Assembly (NCBI GenBank): GCA_017632935.1
Contig: JAGBQJ010000036.1
Span: forward strand, 22,032 to 86,031
Reading direction: 5' to 3'
DNA from: Bacteroidales bacterium
GTDB lineage: Bacteria; Bacteroidota; Bacteroidia; Bacteroidales; F082
Length of the DNA stretch: 64,000 bases
Part shown: piece by piece, positions 10,601 to 19,700 of the stretch
Layout of the letters: each line of letters opens with the position of its first letter
Position numbering within the stretch: the stretch's first letter is position 1
Made by a program: the position numbers and the translations under genes
The notes under the pieces: model-generated
Database searches by the model: none
What the model saw: only the letters and a program-made list of their open reading frames with translations
What the model was told of the DNA's origin: nothing

Positions 10601-11263
10601 ATTGACAGTTCAACACAAGGTGTCTGGTCGGGTGAAGTGGATTGGAGCCGTGAAGCCTTCCCTGTTACGCCTGGAACGCACAAATTCAAGTGGATTTACC
10701 AGAAAGACAGCAATGGCAGCTATGGTGACGACTGCTGCTGGATTGACGACATACAGTTCCCCTCGGCTGCGGCCATTACCTTCCTGCCCGAGTTGTCGCT
10801 GCAGGCTCATGTCGACATGAGTCGGGTCTCATTGACTTGGGAGGCTGTCCCTGATGCGGTGAATTATATCGTTCGCCGTGACGGAGAAGTCATCTCCACG
10901 CAGTCGTGGGCCAACTTTGCGGAATATGTCGGTCTGGGCACTTACGTCTACAGTGTCGTGGCCATCAATGCCCAACATCAATGCACCCTGCCCGCCATTG
11001 CTGAGGTGGAAGTGACGACCGTGGGTCTCGATGAAGCGGCTGACGAGGTCAGCCTCTATCCCAATCCTGTCGGCGACTTGCTCCATGTCGACCTCGGGCA
11101 GCCCTTCGATTATGTCGTGTTCAATGCATTGGGGCAGCTAGTGACGCAAGGCGAAAGCAGTGGAAAGGCCCAAATCCGTTGCGGTGACCTGCCCAAGGGC
11201 TTGTATTTCCTGCATATCGCGACCGCGTCGAATGTCGTGGTGAAGAAAGTCGTAGTGGAATAA
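7688..11263 (+). CDS. Gingipain R-like C25 cysteine peptidase, T9SS cargo
   Basis: Secreted family C25 peptidase, 1191 residues from the ATG at 7688, which gives a clean signal peptide (MKKLSALICIIFLTTHIFAQ); an upstream in-frame ATG would add 28 residues ahead of it. A gingipain-type propeptide covers about residues 21-235. The catalytic domain (about 236-580) has His446 in NYCNHGS and Cys479 in STACLNG; the 33-residue spacing equals that of the RgpB dyad, and TGQDEMVD is also Rgp-like. Ig-like domains follow, then a jelly-roll region (about 892-1028) resembling cleaved-adhesin or choice-of-anchor-J domains. The last 70 residues are a type A T9SS sorting domain (SLYPNPVGD ... KKVVVE). Arg specificity is inferred, not shown. 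A SpoU methyltransferase follows 10 bp later. Confidence 0.9.
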   Translation: MKKLSALICIIFLTTHIFAQEWTAVDSPKPTAPKVKLLSDTEQVTEVSFSLGGFFKEEVNTPQGKQYIITAPKMASMLEEGAPDLPLYAVPVLIGDKDEMEVGVKAAKYQDFEGVEVAPSKGNLSRQVNPDDVPFRYGEAYAQNRFFPDTQAQLDQPYILRDFRGQNILVYPFVYNPVTKTLRVYTQLTLEMRKTGDNGSNSKLSRKSGQAKMSPEAEAMYRNRFVNYRERAAKYNFVEDEGAMLVICPEAYLNAMQPFVAWKNESGRPTTLVSLADAGGNNIANIKSFILSHYNNPNENLCYVLLVGDYADITPYAMGGVCSDIYWGQLEGNDYYPEVFVGRFSAESEADVANQVAKMIYYERDITADAEWLGKGMGIASTEGAGQGHNGGESDYVHMDYIRDTLLHYTYSEVSQHYRGVGVGTNAAMLSADFNAGAGICNYCNHGSVTGWYVGGFTNSDVDALVNDYKWPFIWSTACLNGQFFGTCFAEAWMRATNNTTGAPTGAVGGMFSWMSQPWQPPMTGQDEMVDVLCEWRSADRFHHTFGGASLNGNMKILDLYPSDQGETHNTWILFGDPSLLLRTDTPTELNLTVQPEAIFIGQTQLRLTADADHALATLSIDGDVICSAPIVNGEATLTFESPLEIGTAKLVVTGFNKVTEVRDIDIIPANGAYLAYESFAVNDANGQADYGETVGLDVTVKNIGNEAASNIQVTLASNSTDVTIVDDTASIPSMEAMSEYTLTNAFQIAVNELITDGAQVNFILTCTDGSHTWTSPFRMTLHAPVFDLAEFRPVQTVNPGGDGQLLVSITNIGSSDARNARLQLYSSTSDLSFTQTIHDIDLIAAGSTATVVADFTTSHQFQGNSIVEVQYLLNASSYALDGVELLSIGSVMETFETGDFSAFAWESIGSSHWYVDNSTANTGTYSARSGAITHANLTTLQVEMAVSEESKIIFSKKLSTEAGKDKLTFYIDSSTQGVWSGEVDWSREAFPVTPGTHKFKWIYQKDSNGSYGDDCCWIDDIQFPSAAAITFLPELSLQAHVDMSRVSLTWEAVPDAVNYIVRRDGEVISTQSWANFAEYVGLGTYVYSVVAINAQHQCTLPAIAEVEVTTVGLDEAADEVSLYPNPVGDLLHVDLGQPFDYVVFNALGQLVTQGESSGKAQIRCGDLPKGLYFLHIATASNVVVKKVVVE

Positions 11264-11273
11264 TCCAGCGAGC

Positions 11274-11795
11274 ATGACCTACCTGAAATCCAATGATCTG
11301 TTCGGCCGACTCGCGCCTGAGACGCTCTATGAGCGCGTGCCGCGCCCCATCGTCATCGCCGACCATCTGTTGACCCCCGACAACATGGGTGCGATGATTC
11401 GTTTGGCCGACAATATCGGTGCCTCGGAAGTCTGTTTCTTAGGCAACGAAGACGAGCATCGTCTCGGTAAGGTGCGTCGTGCTGCCGCCTCCAGTCGCGA
11501 CAACATCCGCTGGTATTTCAGCGAAGAGACGGATTTACGCAACATCGTTCCAGCAGGCAAACAAATCGTCGCCATCGAGACCGCCGACAACGCTACGTGC
11601 ATCTACGACACCCCACTCCCTGAAGACGTGGCTTTCATCGTGGGCAGCGAGAGTCATGGCCTGAGTGAGGACCTGTTGGCGCAATGCGACGTGGTAGTTT
11701 ATATCCCCGTGCCTGGTCCCACGCGTTCCCTTAACGTCAGCCATGCGGCGGCAGTGGCCTTGTTTGAGTGGCAACGGCAAATGCTTACGAGATGA
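11274..11795 (+). CDS. SpoU/TrmH-family RNA 2'-O-methyltransferase
   Basis: SPOUT-class methyltransferase using SAM to methylate a ribose 2'-OH, probably on tRNA or rRNA. 173 residues, a minimal TrmH-like unit without an extra RNA-binding domain. The three family motifs are seen: DNMGAMIR (motif 1, catalytic Arg), FIVGSESHGLS (motif 2) and VPGPTRSLNVSHAAAVAL (motif 3, the trefoil knot). The substrate cannot be set from sequence; TrmH (Gm18) or a TrmL-like role are possible. Its TGA overlaps the next ATG (ATGA), coupling it to the HAD phosphatase. Confidence 0.88.
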   Translation: MTYLKSNDLFGRLAPETLYERVPRPIVIADHLLTPDNMGAMIRLADNIGASEVCFLGNEDEHRLGKVRRAAASSRDNIRWYFSEETDLRNIVPAGKQIVAIETADNATCIYDTPLPEDVAFIVGSESHGLSEDLLAQCDVVVYIPVPGPTRSLNVSHAAAVALFEWQRQMLTR

Positions 11796-12487
11796 AACTA
11801 TACAAACATATCTTCTTCGACCTTGACCGTACTTTATGGGACTTTGACGCTGCCGCCGAAGTGGCCTTTGAACGTATCTATGAGAAATATGACCTGAAAA
11901 GTCGTGGTATCCCGAGCGCACATGAGTTTCATGAGGTGTATCATCCTTTGAATGAGCAACTTTGGGTGCTTTATCGAGCCGACAAAATCACGAAAGAGGA
12001 CCTCAATCGTACCCGTTTCATGAAGCCATTAGAGCATTATGGCATTCATGATGTGGAACTGGCCGACCATCTCAGTGAGGACTATGTCTATTGGTCGCCG
12101 CGCATCGTCCGACTCGTTTCTGGAACGATGGAGTTGCTCGATTACCTGAAACCGAAACACCATTTACATTTGATTACCAATGGGTTCCAAGAGGTACAAC
12201 ACACCAAGTTAAGCGGTTCGGGTTTGGAACCTTACTTTGAAACCTTGACTGTTTCGGAAGAAGTCGGCGTGAAGAAGCCCAATCCAGAGATTTTTCTTTA
12301 TGCGCTCAAAAAAGCCCACGCCATCGCTGAGGAAAGCCTAATGATTGGTGATGAAATGGCCGTCGACATTGATGGCGCCCGTGCAGCGGGAATGGATACG
12401 GTTTTGTTTAATCCGAAAGGAGACAGGGTTGAAGGGGAGAGGGATTACGAGGTGAGGAACTTGAGGGAAATAATGGGTTTGCTATAA
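11792..12487 (+). CDS. HAD-family hydrolase, YjjG-like (noncanonical pyrimidine nucleotidase family)
   Basis: Cytoplasmic haloacid-dehalogenase-superfamily phosphatase. 231 residues from the ATG overlapping the preceding stop; an upstream in-frame ATG at 11768 would add eight unconvincing residues. Motif I FFDLDRTLWDFD (DxDxT variant), motif II LITNGF, a lysine in VKKPNPEIF and motif IV MIGDEMAVDIDGA are intact. The WDFD after motif I is characteristic of the YjjG subgroup, which dephosphorylates nucleoside monophosphates. The exact substrate is not determinable. Confidence 0.88.
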   Translation: MKLYKHIFFDLDRTLWDFDAAAEVAFERIYEKYDLKSRGIPSAHEFHEVYHPLNEQLWVLYRADKITKEDLNRTRFMKPLEHYGIHDVELADHLSEDYVYWSPRIVRLVSGTMELLDYLKPKHHLHLITNGFQEVQHTKLSGSGLEPYFETLTVSEEVGVKKPNPEIFLYALKKAHAIAEESLMIGDEMAVDIDGARAAGMDTVLFNPKGDRVEGERDYEVRNLREIMGLL

Positions 12488-12497
12488 AGAATTTGTT

Positions 12498-12505
12498 TAT
12501 TTTTG
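12498..12505 (+). promoter_or_regulatory. -7 promoter box for the TonB-dependent receptor
   Basis: TATTTTTG, 20 bp before the ATG at 12526. A TTTG at 12478-12481 lies 16 bp upstream, somewhat short for a -33 element. It suggests the receptor has its own promoter and that translation starts at 12526, not 12493. Confidence 0.5.
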
Positions 12506-12525
12506 CAAAAAATACCGACATCTAT

Positions 12526-14871
12526 ATGCATCGAAAACTAATACTATCAATTTTCTGCCTTTTTGGCTTGATGCTCGGCGCGTTTGCCCAACAAAAAGGG
12601 CATGTCTCCGGTGTGATCAAGGATGCGGAGTCCAATACGACCTTGATAGGCGTTTCCATCTATGAGGAGCAGCTGCAATTGGGCACTACGACCAACGAAA
12701 AAGGCCAATATGATCTGGATTTGCCTTTTGGAGAGCATACCTTGCGCATTTCCTATATTGGCTATACCACGCTTTACAAGAAAGTCAGCGTTGCGAGCAA
12801 GCCGATGACGCTTAATATCAAGATGGAGCCTGAGTTGGAGAAGCTCTCTGAGGTACAGGTCACCAGCGAGCGCAAGGACCGCAACGTGACGGCCATGGCG
12901 ATGAGTGTGCAGACGCTCGACATGATCACCATCAAGAAGATCCCTGCCCTGATGGGCGAGGTGGATGTCATCAAGAGCATCACTTTGTTGCCGGGTGTGC
13001 AGTCGGCATCGGAAGGCTCGTCGGGCTTTAGCGTGCGCGGCGGTGCCACTGACCATAACCTCATCCTGTTGGACGGTGCTCCCATCTACAATGCCTCGCA
13101 TTTCCTCGGTTTCTTTTCGGTGTTCAACAACGATGTGGTGAAGGATGCCACGCTTTACAAGGGCGACATCCCCGCCAACTTTGGCGGCCGCCTGTCGTCC
13201 GTCCTTGACGTCACGGTGAAGGACGAGATGCCCAAGCGTTTTAGTATGCAAGGTGGTATCGGCTTGGTCACCAGCCATCTGATGCTCGAAGCGCCGTTGT
13301 TTGACCACAAGACCTCAGTGATGGTGGCAGGTCGCCGTACCTACGCTGGCCTAGTGATTCCCTTTTTGGGCGACGACCTCGACAAGTCGAAGATCAATTT
13401 CTATGACGTAAACGCCAAAGTGACGCAGTCGCTCGGCAAGAATGACAAGCTGTTTTTCTCTGTCTATAACGGGCACGATGCCTTCTCGATGCAGCAGATG
13501 ATTGGTTTAGGCTATGGCAACAGCAGTGCCACCTTGCGTTGGAGCCATATCTTCTCCGACCGTCTCACCTCCAACCTCTCGCTGATTGGATCGAGGTACC
13601 GCTACAGCATCGACCTGAATTACAGTCCCTACGATTTCGCCATCAGTGCGGGCACCGATGCCGTCAGCCTCAACTACGACTTCGCCATGCACTGGAACGA
13701 TGAGAATGTCTCCAAGTTCGGTCTGACTACAGGCGCTCAATCCTATCTGCAAGGCGAGATCGACGACCGAGGCGGGGCACTTTCGCAATACCTTCAGGTG
13801 GACCAGTCGAAGTCAGTGGCACGCAAGGGCTTGGAGCATGCCTTGTATTTCACCCACGATTGCACGCCCATACCGCGTCTCACTTTCCGAGCGGGCTTGA
13901 GGCTGTCGTGCTTCCAGAATATCGGCGCGGAAGACCTCTATGTCTTTGATAGTGTCATGTATTATGTTACGGATACCATTCATTACGGCAAGGGTGAGGT
14001 GTTCCATACGGTCTTTAACCCCGAGCCGCGTTTGGCGGCCATGTATCAGTTGGACGAACACTCCTCGGTCAAAGCCTCGTATTCGCGCACGGTGCAATAT
14101 GCACAGGTGGCTTCGTCAGCAACGGGCGGACTGCCTTTCGACGTGTGGTTCCCGACCAGTCCCAACGTGAAGCCTCAAAAGTGCGACCAGTTTGCCCTCG
14201 GCTATTTCCGCAACTTTGCCCACGATGCCATCGAGACCTCGGTGGAGGTGTATTATAAGAACATGCAGAATGTCATCGACTTCAAGGACAATGCCATCAC
14301 ATACGGTTATCTCTTGATAGACGGTGAATTGCGTGTCGGCAAAGGCCGTTCCTATGGAGCTGAATTCCTCGTCAGGAAGAACGTGGGCAAGTTTACGGGT
14401 TGGATTTCTTACACCTATTCGCGTACCTTCCGTACCATCGAGGAAATCAGCCATGGCAGGGAATACCGCTCGCCATACGATCGTCCGCACAACATCGTCA
14501 TCGTAGGCAATTACGACGTGACGCCGCGCATCACCTTGGCAGCCAACTGGATATACAACACGGGTCAGCCGGTGACTTTCCCCTACGGACAATACACCAT
14601 TAACGGCATGACCTATGCGGTGTATAACGGCAACCGCAACGAGAGCCGCTATCCAGATTACCATCGTCTCGACCTGTCGTTCACCTGCAAGCTGGGCAAG
14701 CTCGAAGACCGTCGTTGGCAACATGAAATCAATGTCTCGGTCTACAATGCCTACGCCCGTCACAACACTTGGGCCATCACTTTTGACCAAGGTGAAAACG
14801 GCAGCATCGTCACCAAGAACATGTATCTGTTCTCCGCAGTGCCTTCCATCTCGTACAACTTCAAATATTGA
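12526..14871 (+). CDS. TonB-dependent outer-membrane receptor with N-terminal CarboxypepD_reg-like domain
   Basis: Outer-membrane active transporter, 781 residues. Signal peptide MHRKLILSIFCLFGLMLGAFAQ, then a carboxypeptidase-regulatory-like domain (about 25-110: GVIKDAESNTTLIGVSIY ... NIKMEPEL), a plug domain (LLPGVQSASEGSSGFSVRGG, LLDGAPIYNASH) and a C-terminal beta-barrel ending in alternating aromatic strands (SISYNFKY). There is no SusD partner; instead two DUF4249 lipoproteins follow, the first starting after 5 bp, an arrangement common in Bacteroidota. The ligand is unknown. Confidence 0.9.
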   Translation: MHRKLILSIFCLFGLMLGAFAQQKGHVSGVIKDAESNTTLIGVSIYEEQLQLGTTTNEKGQYDLDLPFGEHTLRISYIGYTTLYKKVSVASKPMTLNIKMEPELEKLSEVQVTSERKDRNVTAMAMSVQTLDMITIKKIPALMGEVDVIKSITLLPGVQSASEGSSGFSVRGGATDHNLILLDGAPIYNASHFLGFFSVFNNDVVKDATLYKGDIPANFGGRLSSVLDVTVKDEMPKRFSMQGGIGLVTSHLMLEAPLFDHKTSVMVAGRRTYAGLVIPFLGDDLDKSKINFYDVNAKVTQSLGKNDKLFFSVYNGHDAFSMQQMIGLGYGNSSATLRWSHIFSDRLTSNLSLIGSRYRYSIDLNYSPYDFAISAGTDAVSLNYDFAMHWNDENVSKFGLTTGAQSYLQGEIDDRGGALSQYLQVDQSKSVARKGLEHALYFTHDCTPIPRLTFRAGLRLSCFQNIGAEDLYVFDSVMYYVTDTIHYGKGEVFHTVFNPEPRLAAMYQLDEHSSVKASYSRTVQYAQVASSATGGLPFDVWFPTSPNVKPQKCDQFALGYFRNFAHDAIETSVEVYYKNMQNVIDFKDNAITYGYLLIDGELRVGKGRSYGAEFLVRKNVGKFTGWISYTYSRTFRTIEEISHGREYRSPYDRPHNIVIVGNYDVTPRITLAANWIYNTGQPVTFPYGQYTINGMTYAVYNGNRNESRYPDYHRLDLSFTCKLGKLEDRRWQHEINVSVYNAYARHNTWAITFDQGENGSIVTKNMYLFSAVPSISYNFKY

Positions 14872-14876
14872 GCGTC

Positions 14877-15767
14877 ATGAAATTGTGGCATAAGTTTCTG
14901 GTTTTTGTAGCCTTGGCAGGCTTCGTAGCATGCACAGAGGACATCGTCATCGATGTGGAGGAGGGCGAGCCTATGATTGGCGTGGAGGCTTCGTTCACCG
15001 ATGAGTTGAAGCACCATGAGGCCATTTTGAGTTATACGGCCAAGTTTTACGACCAGGATGAGATCCACATGGTGAGTGGTGCTACGGTGTTTGTTACCGA
15101 TGGCGTCGACACGATATATTATTACGAGGATGCCGAGCAAAAGGGGCATTATTTCACCGACCTTGTAGCGGGAAGGAAGAATACCCTGTACCGTTTGTGC
15201 GTCGAAGTGGCCCAAGAAGATGGAGAGGAACATCACTTGTATGCTGAGAGTTTCATTCCCGACAATGTGGACCATGTCGACAGCCTGGTGATAAAGCCTT
15301 ACAACGGTGTGAACGACACCATCCCGACGGTGTTCCTCTTTGATACCATCGAGTGGCTGTATCCCTATTTCCAGAGCCTTCCCGACCCCAATCTCATCTA
15401 CATGCCGATGATTTCGAAAAACGACACCTTGATGTCCGACAGCTTGGCCATGCGCATGATGATTGCACAAGGGGGCTTCGCGGGTTATTATGTGAACGGT
15501 CCCGAGATGCTCGAGTCCAACAAGGAGATTCCGATCGGCTATTTCCGCAGGTCGCAGCTTAGGGATGGCGACAGGATCCATGCAGATTTGTGTAGCATTA
15601 CGTCGGAGTATTATCTGTATTTCTATAGTGTGCTGATGTCGACAGGCAGCAATCCCATGCTGGGTGCACCGGCCAACGTGAGCACCAACATACGCCCCGA
15701 TGGCGAAGGTGTGGGATGGTTCTACACCGCATCTGTCGTATCGTGTGAAACGGTTTTCCGAAAATAG
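14877..15767 (+). CDS. DUF4249-family lipoprotein, copy 1
   Basis: Predicted outer-membrane-anchored lipoprotein of 296 residues. N-terminal hydrophobic segment with lipobox GFVAC (Cys about residue 19) followed by TEDIVIDV. The arrangement of SFTDELKHHEAILSYTAKF, GATVFVTDG and GHYFTDLVAGRKN is typical of DUF4249 proteins, which sit beside TonB-dependent receptors; a role as receptor accessory is inferred from context only. Similar to its downstream neighbour over its whole length, so the pair arose by tandem duplication. Confidence 0.8.
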   Translation: MKLWHKFLVFVALAGFVACTEDIVIDVEEGEPMIGVEASFTDELKHHEAILSYTAKFYDQDEIHMVSGATVFVTDGVDTIYYYEDAEQKGHYFTDLVAGRKNTLYRLCVEVAQEDGEEHHLYAESFIPDNVDHVDSLVIKPYNGVNDTIPTVFLFDTIEWLYPYFQSLPDPNLIYMPMISKNDTLMSDSLAMRMMIAQGGFAGYYVNGPEMLESNKEIPIGYFRRSQLRDGDRIHADLCSITSEYYLYFYSVLMSTGSNPMLGAPANVSTNIRPDGEGVGWFYTASVVSCETVFRK

Positions 15768-15776
15768 CGGTTGACT

Positions 15777-16703
15777 ATGATAAAGAACAAGTTACATATT
15801 GGATTTTTGATGGGACTCGGTTTGCTGGCGGCAGCATGTACTGAGGACATCACTATGGATATGCCTGAAGGAAGAAAAAGGCCTGTGGTAGAAGGCTCCA
15901 TCACAGATGAATGTAAGCAGCATGAGGTGATTCTCAGCTATTCTTCTGAGTTATATGATACGAATAAACCTGAGATGATTTCAGGGGCAAAGGTGTATGT
16001 GCAGAGCGGTAGCGATACGATTTGGTACTACGAACAGGATAACAAGCCCGGTCATTATCTCTCGGATTCGGTGGCGGGGAAGAAGAACCGCAGGTATCGT
16101 TTGGAAGTCAGAGTGGAAGACAACACCTTGTATTCAAGGCCTCTCTGGATGTATGCCGAAACCAAGATGTCGAACAATGCGGAAGGCATAGATTCGGTGG
16201 GCCTGCTCCCCAAGCGTGATGGTAACAACCTCCCGATTTTCGACGACAATGCGGCTGTTTGCGTCTGCCCCTATTTCCAGACCCTTTCGGATTCGAGCAT
16301 CGTTTACAATGTGGAACTGTATTTGAATGGTAAACGCTTCAATAACAGACCTTCCAAGTTGTTCAACCTGTTTTCCATGGAGGGCTATGCAGGCTATTAT
16401 TTCAATGGCTCCGAGATGTTGCATAATAATATTGAGATTCCGGTGGGCATCATGAACAAATCGTATATGCACGAGGGCGATGTTGTAAAGGTGAAACTAT
16501 ACAGCATCTCCGAGGATTACATGTATTTCCTGGTGAGTCAGAAGCTGGCCATCGGTGTCAATCCTGTCATGGGGGCTTTCCCAGCCATGTTCTCCAATAT
16601 CTTCTCCGACTGCGATGCGATAGGATGGTTCAACGCCACCTCAGTCATTACCGGAGAGGGAATCTATCACGAAGATATCTTTCAGCAGGATACTGTTCAG
16701 TAA
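15777..16703 (+). CDS. DUF4249-family lipoprotein, copy 2
   Basis: 308 residues from ATG 15777; a TTG two codons earlier is possible. Lipobox LAAAC then TEDITMDM. Shares with copy 1 the motifs ITDECKQHEVILSYS, GHYLSDSVAGKKN, MEGYAGYYFNGSEML and the C-terminal GWFNATSV. It is somewhat more AT-rich than copy 1. It is the last gene of the receptor operon and runs into a hairpin terminator facing the convergent C25 gene. Function unknown. Confidence 0.8.
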   Translation: MIKNKLHIGFLMGLGLLAAACTEDITMDMPEGRKRPVVEGSITDECKQHEVILSYSSELYDTNKPEMISGAKVYVQSGSDTIWYYEQDNKPGHYLSDSVAGKKNRRYRLEVRVEDNTLYSRPLWMYAETKMSNNAEGIDSVGLLPKRDGNNLPIFDDNAAVCVCPYFQTLSDSSIVYNVELYLNGKRFNNRPSKLFNLFSMEGYAGYYFNGSEMLHNNIEIPVGIMNKSYMHEGDVVKVKLYSISEDYMYFLVSQKLAIGVNPVMGAFPAMFSNIFSDCDAIGWFNATSVITGEGIYHEDIFQQDTVQ

Positions 16704-16722
16704 TTGAGAATTGAGATAAAAG

Positions 16723-16753
16723 GAAAGGCGACCTCGAAACGGGGTCGCCTTTC
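16723..16753. terminator. Bidirectional hairpin terminator between convergent genes
   Basis: Perfect 11-bp stem GAAAGGCGACC / GGTCGCCTTTC with a 9-nt loop, between the DUF4249 stop and the stop of the convergent C25 peptidase. Confidence 0.8.
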
Positions 16754-16773
16754 ACTTTGTTAGGGTGTGTAGA

Positions 16774-19700
16774 TTACTTCACCACGACCTTTTCAACAAG
16801 CACTTGCGTGCCCGAGGTGAGGCGGAGGAAGTAAACGCCCTTGGTCATGCCGTCGACGCTGATCTGTTCAGTGCCCTTGGCGGTGCCGTTGGCCACCACC
16901 TGGCCCATGCCGTTGCACATGGTATAGCTGTACTCGGCATTGCCGCCATTGATGTACAATGTGCCGTTGACGGGGTTAGGATAGATGGAAAACTCTGCCA
17001 TGTTCTCGTCAATGCCCCATTCGGCTTCGACGATGACGCATTCAGGCACAGAGCTGCCACCTTCGTAGTTGGCGATGACACAATAGGTATAAGTGGCTTC
17101 ATGGTAGACTTGGTCAATGAAGGTGTTTTCTTCCGTCGTGCCAAGTGTCACACCATTGCGCATGACCGTGTAGTCGATGGCGTCAACGGCAGCATCCCAA
17201 GTAAGGATGATGTTCTCCATTTCCACCGTGTAGGTCAGGTTGTCAATGGAGACATAACCTCCAATTTGCGGCGTGACCTCGCAGTTGCACTCGAATTGGT
17301 GGAGCACTCCTGGGTTGGGACGGCTGGCTTGATAGATAACATCACCCGATGGGTATTTGACGGTAAAGGAGCATTCGGTGTCGTAATTACCACGGTTCCA
17401 GGTTAAGGTGACTTGTGTGCCGTTGCCAATCTCAAGGACTTCCGTTTTTTCGTAACCATCATCGATGGTAAGGTCGACGGAAGGCGCGCCGTCGCCAAAG
17501 CTTACCGTAAGCGAAGCGCCGTTCCAGCCGTCGCCGTAGGTGTCATGTAATTCAAAGATGACTTCGCAGGAGTTCTTCATGAGCAAAGTCCCTTCGGCGC
17601 TTACATTACCATCGGCTTGCATCGAGAAGGTCATGGGAATCTGAGCGTTCCCTGGGCAGTTCTCGTCGATTTGGACGGTGAACACGCAGATGGCGATGCC
17701 CTCGGGGTCGATGGTGCCAATCTCGATGGTGGGATTGAGCAGGGTCACATACTCATTCTCGCAGGCAATGCTGGCAATGGCGTTGGTGGCCATGTAGTGT
17801 CCTGTGTTCTTGAATTTGGCGATGAAAGTCACCGTCTCGCCAGGAACATAACCACCAACCCATTCAGTACCTGCATAGTCAAGGACGGCTTGACCTGCAG
17901 TGACGAAGGCCTTGCCATTCCACGACTTGCTGCCGCAGTTCATGGCCACATCGACTTGGAAACGTTCTCCGTCTTCAACACCTTCGGCCACGATGAAGCT
18001 GAATGCATTGTTTAAGGTGATAGTCTCGTCAACAGGAAGCACACCAAATTCTGCGGTGCCGTTGATGATGTTGAAACGCTCATCGGAGCAGGTTAAGGTA
18101 ACAGTGGTGACGTCTTCGGTCGGGTCGACACCAATGTTCTTGAAGGTCATGCTCATTTGGGTCTCCTGATTGACAGCGGCAAAGTTGGGATCGTAGCTGC
18201 TCACGGTTACATAAGGGCCTTCGGCAGGAAGGACTTCTATGTCTATGATGTCAGTCACCTTGTTATAACCCATTACGGTCAAGGTGGCAATGCCCACGTT
18301 ATTCAACGGGGCAAATTCAAGTGTGCAAGAGCCATTCTCAAGATAGCCCGTGGCAATCACTTCGTCGTCCATCATCAGAGTGGCGATGCCAAACGGGGTG
18401 TCTTCAGCCGTGATTTCAAGGGTGCTCATGCCTAACATTAGGACCATAGGGGTAATATCGAGATTCATGCTGACAGGGTTGTCGCTGCGCATCATCAGGC
18501 TCGGGTCGCCAAAGAGAATCCATGTGTCGTGGGTGTCGATACCACTGCTTCCACTCATGTCGATGACATTCATGTTGCCGTTCACAGAGGCACCACCGAA
18601 GGTGTGGTTGAAAAGGTCGGTCGAGCGCCACTCTGTGAAGATGTCAACCATCTCGTCTTGGCCGTACATAGGCGGGATCCAAGGCTGACTCATCCAAGAG
18701 AACATGCCGCCGATTGCACCAGTGGGGACTCCTGTACTGTTGTTGGTGGCACGCATCCAAGCCTCGGCGAAACACTCGCCGTTTGCACCACCGTAATTGA
18801 ACTTGCCGCACAAGCAAGCCACGGACCAAACAGCCGGGCACATGTTGTCATTGACCAAGGCGTTGACATGACTGTTGCTGTAATTGGCTACGCCCCAGCT
18901 GGTTTCAGAGCCGTGGTTGCAGTAGTTGATGATGCTGACGCCATTGTTAATGGCGTTGCTGATGCTTGTAGCGCTGGCGCCACCGCCTTCATGCAGTTCC
19001 GTGACGTGTTCGTAGGTGTAGTGCTCAAGCGTGTCGCGGATGAAGTCAATATGTTGGTAGTCGTCTTCACCATAGTGACCACTACCGGCACCGATGGCAC
19101 CGATACCTAGGCCCTTGTTGACCCATGAATTGCCATCTTTCATGTCGCGCTCATAATAGATCACCTTGTTGACATGGTTGGCGACATGTTCATCGGTCTG
19201 CACCGAGAAACGGCCAACGAGAACGTCGTCATAGTGGTCGTTGCCATCCACTCTGCCAAACCAGTTGTCGGAATACTCGGTGTAATAGCCGGCTTGGAAG
19301 GGATGAGGAGTGATGTGCTCATAGTCGCCAACGAACAACACATAAAGGAGGTCGCGGCTGGGGTCATTGTAGATATTGGTGATATAGTTCTTGATGTTGT
19401 TTTCGTTATTACCACCGACTTCGGAGACGCTCACCATCGTGGTGGGACGGCCCGATTGGTTTTTCCAGTCTACGAAAGGTTGCATGCCCGCCATGAACTG
19501 GTCGGCGCAGATGACTAACATTTCGCCACGGTCTTCAACGAAGTTGTACTTGGCTCCGTTTTGGCCGAAGTTGATGAAACGGCGCTTGTAATTCTGTTGC
19601 ATCTCCGAATCCACCTTGATGGCTCCACTCTTGCGGCCGAGTTTCGGATTCTCGCCGTTGTTGTTCATCTTATCCATGCTAATGGTCATGTGGTGATAGA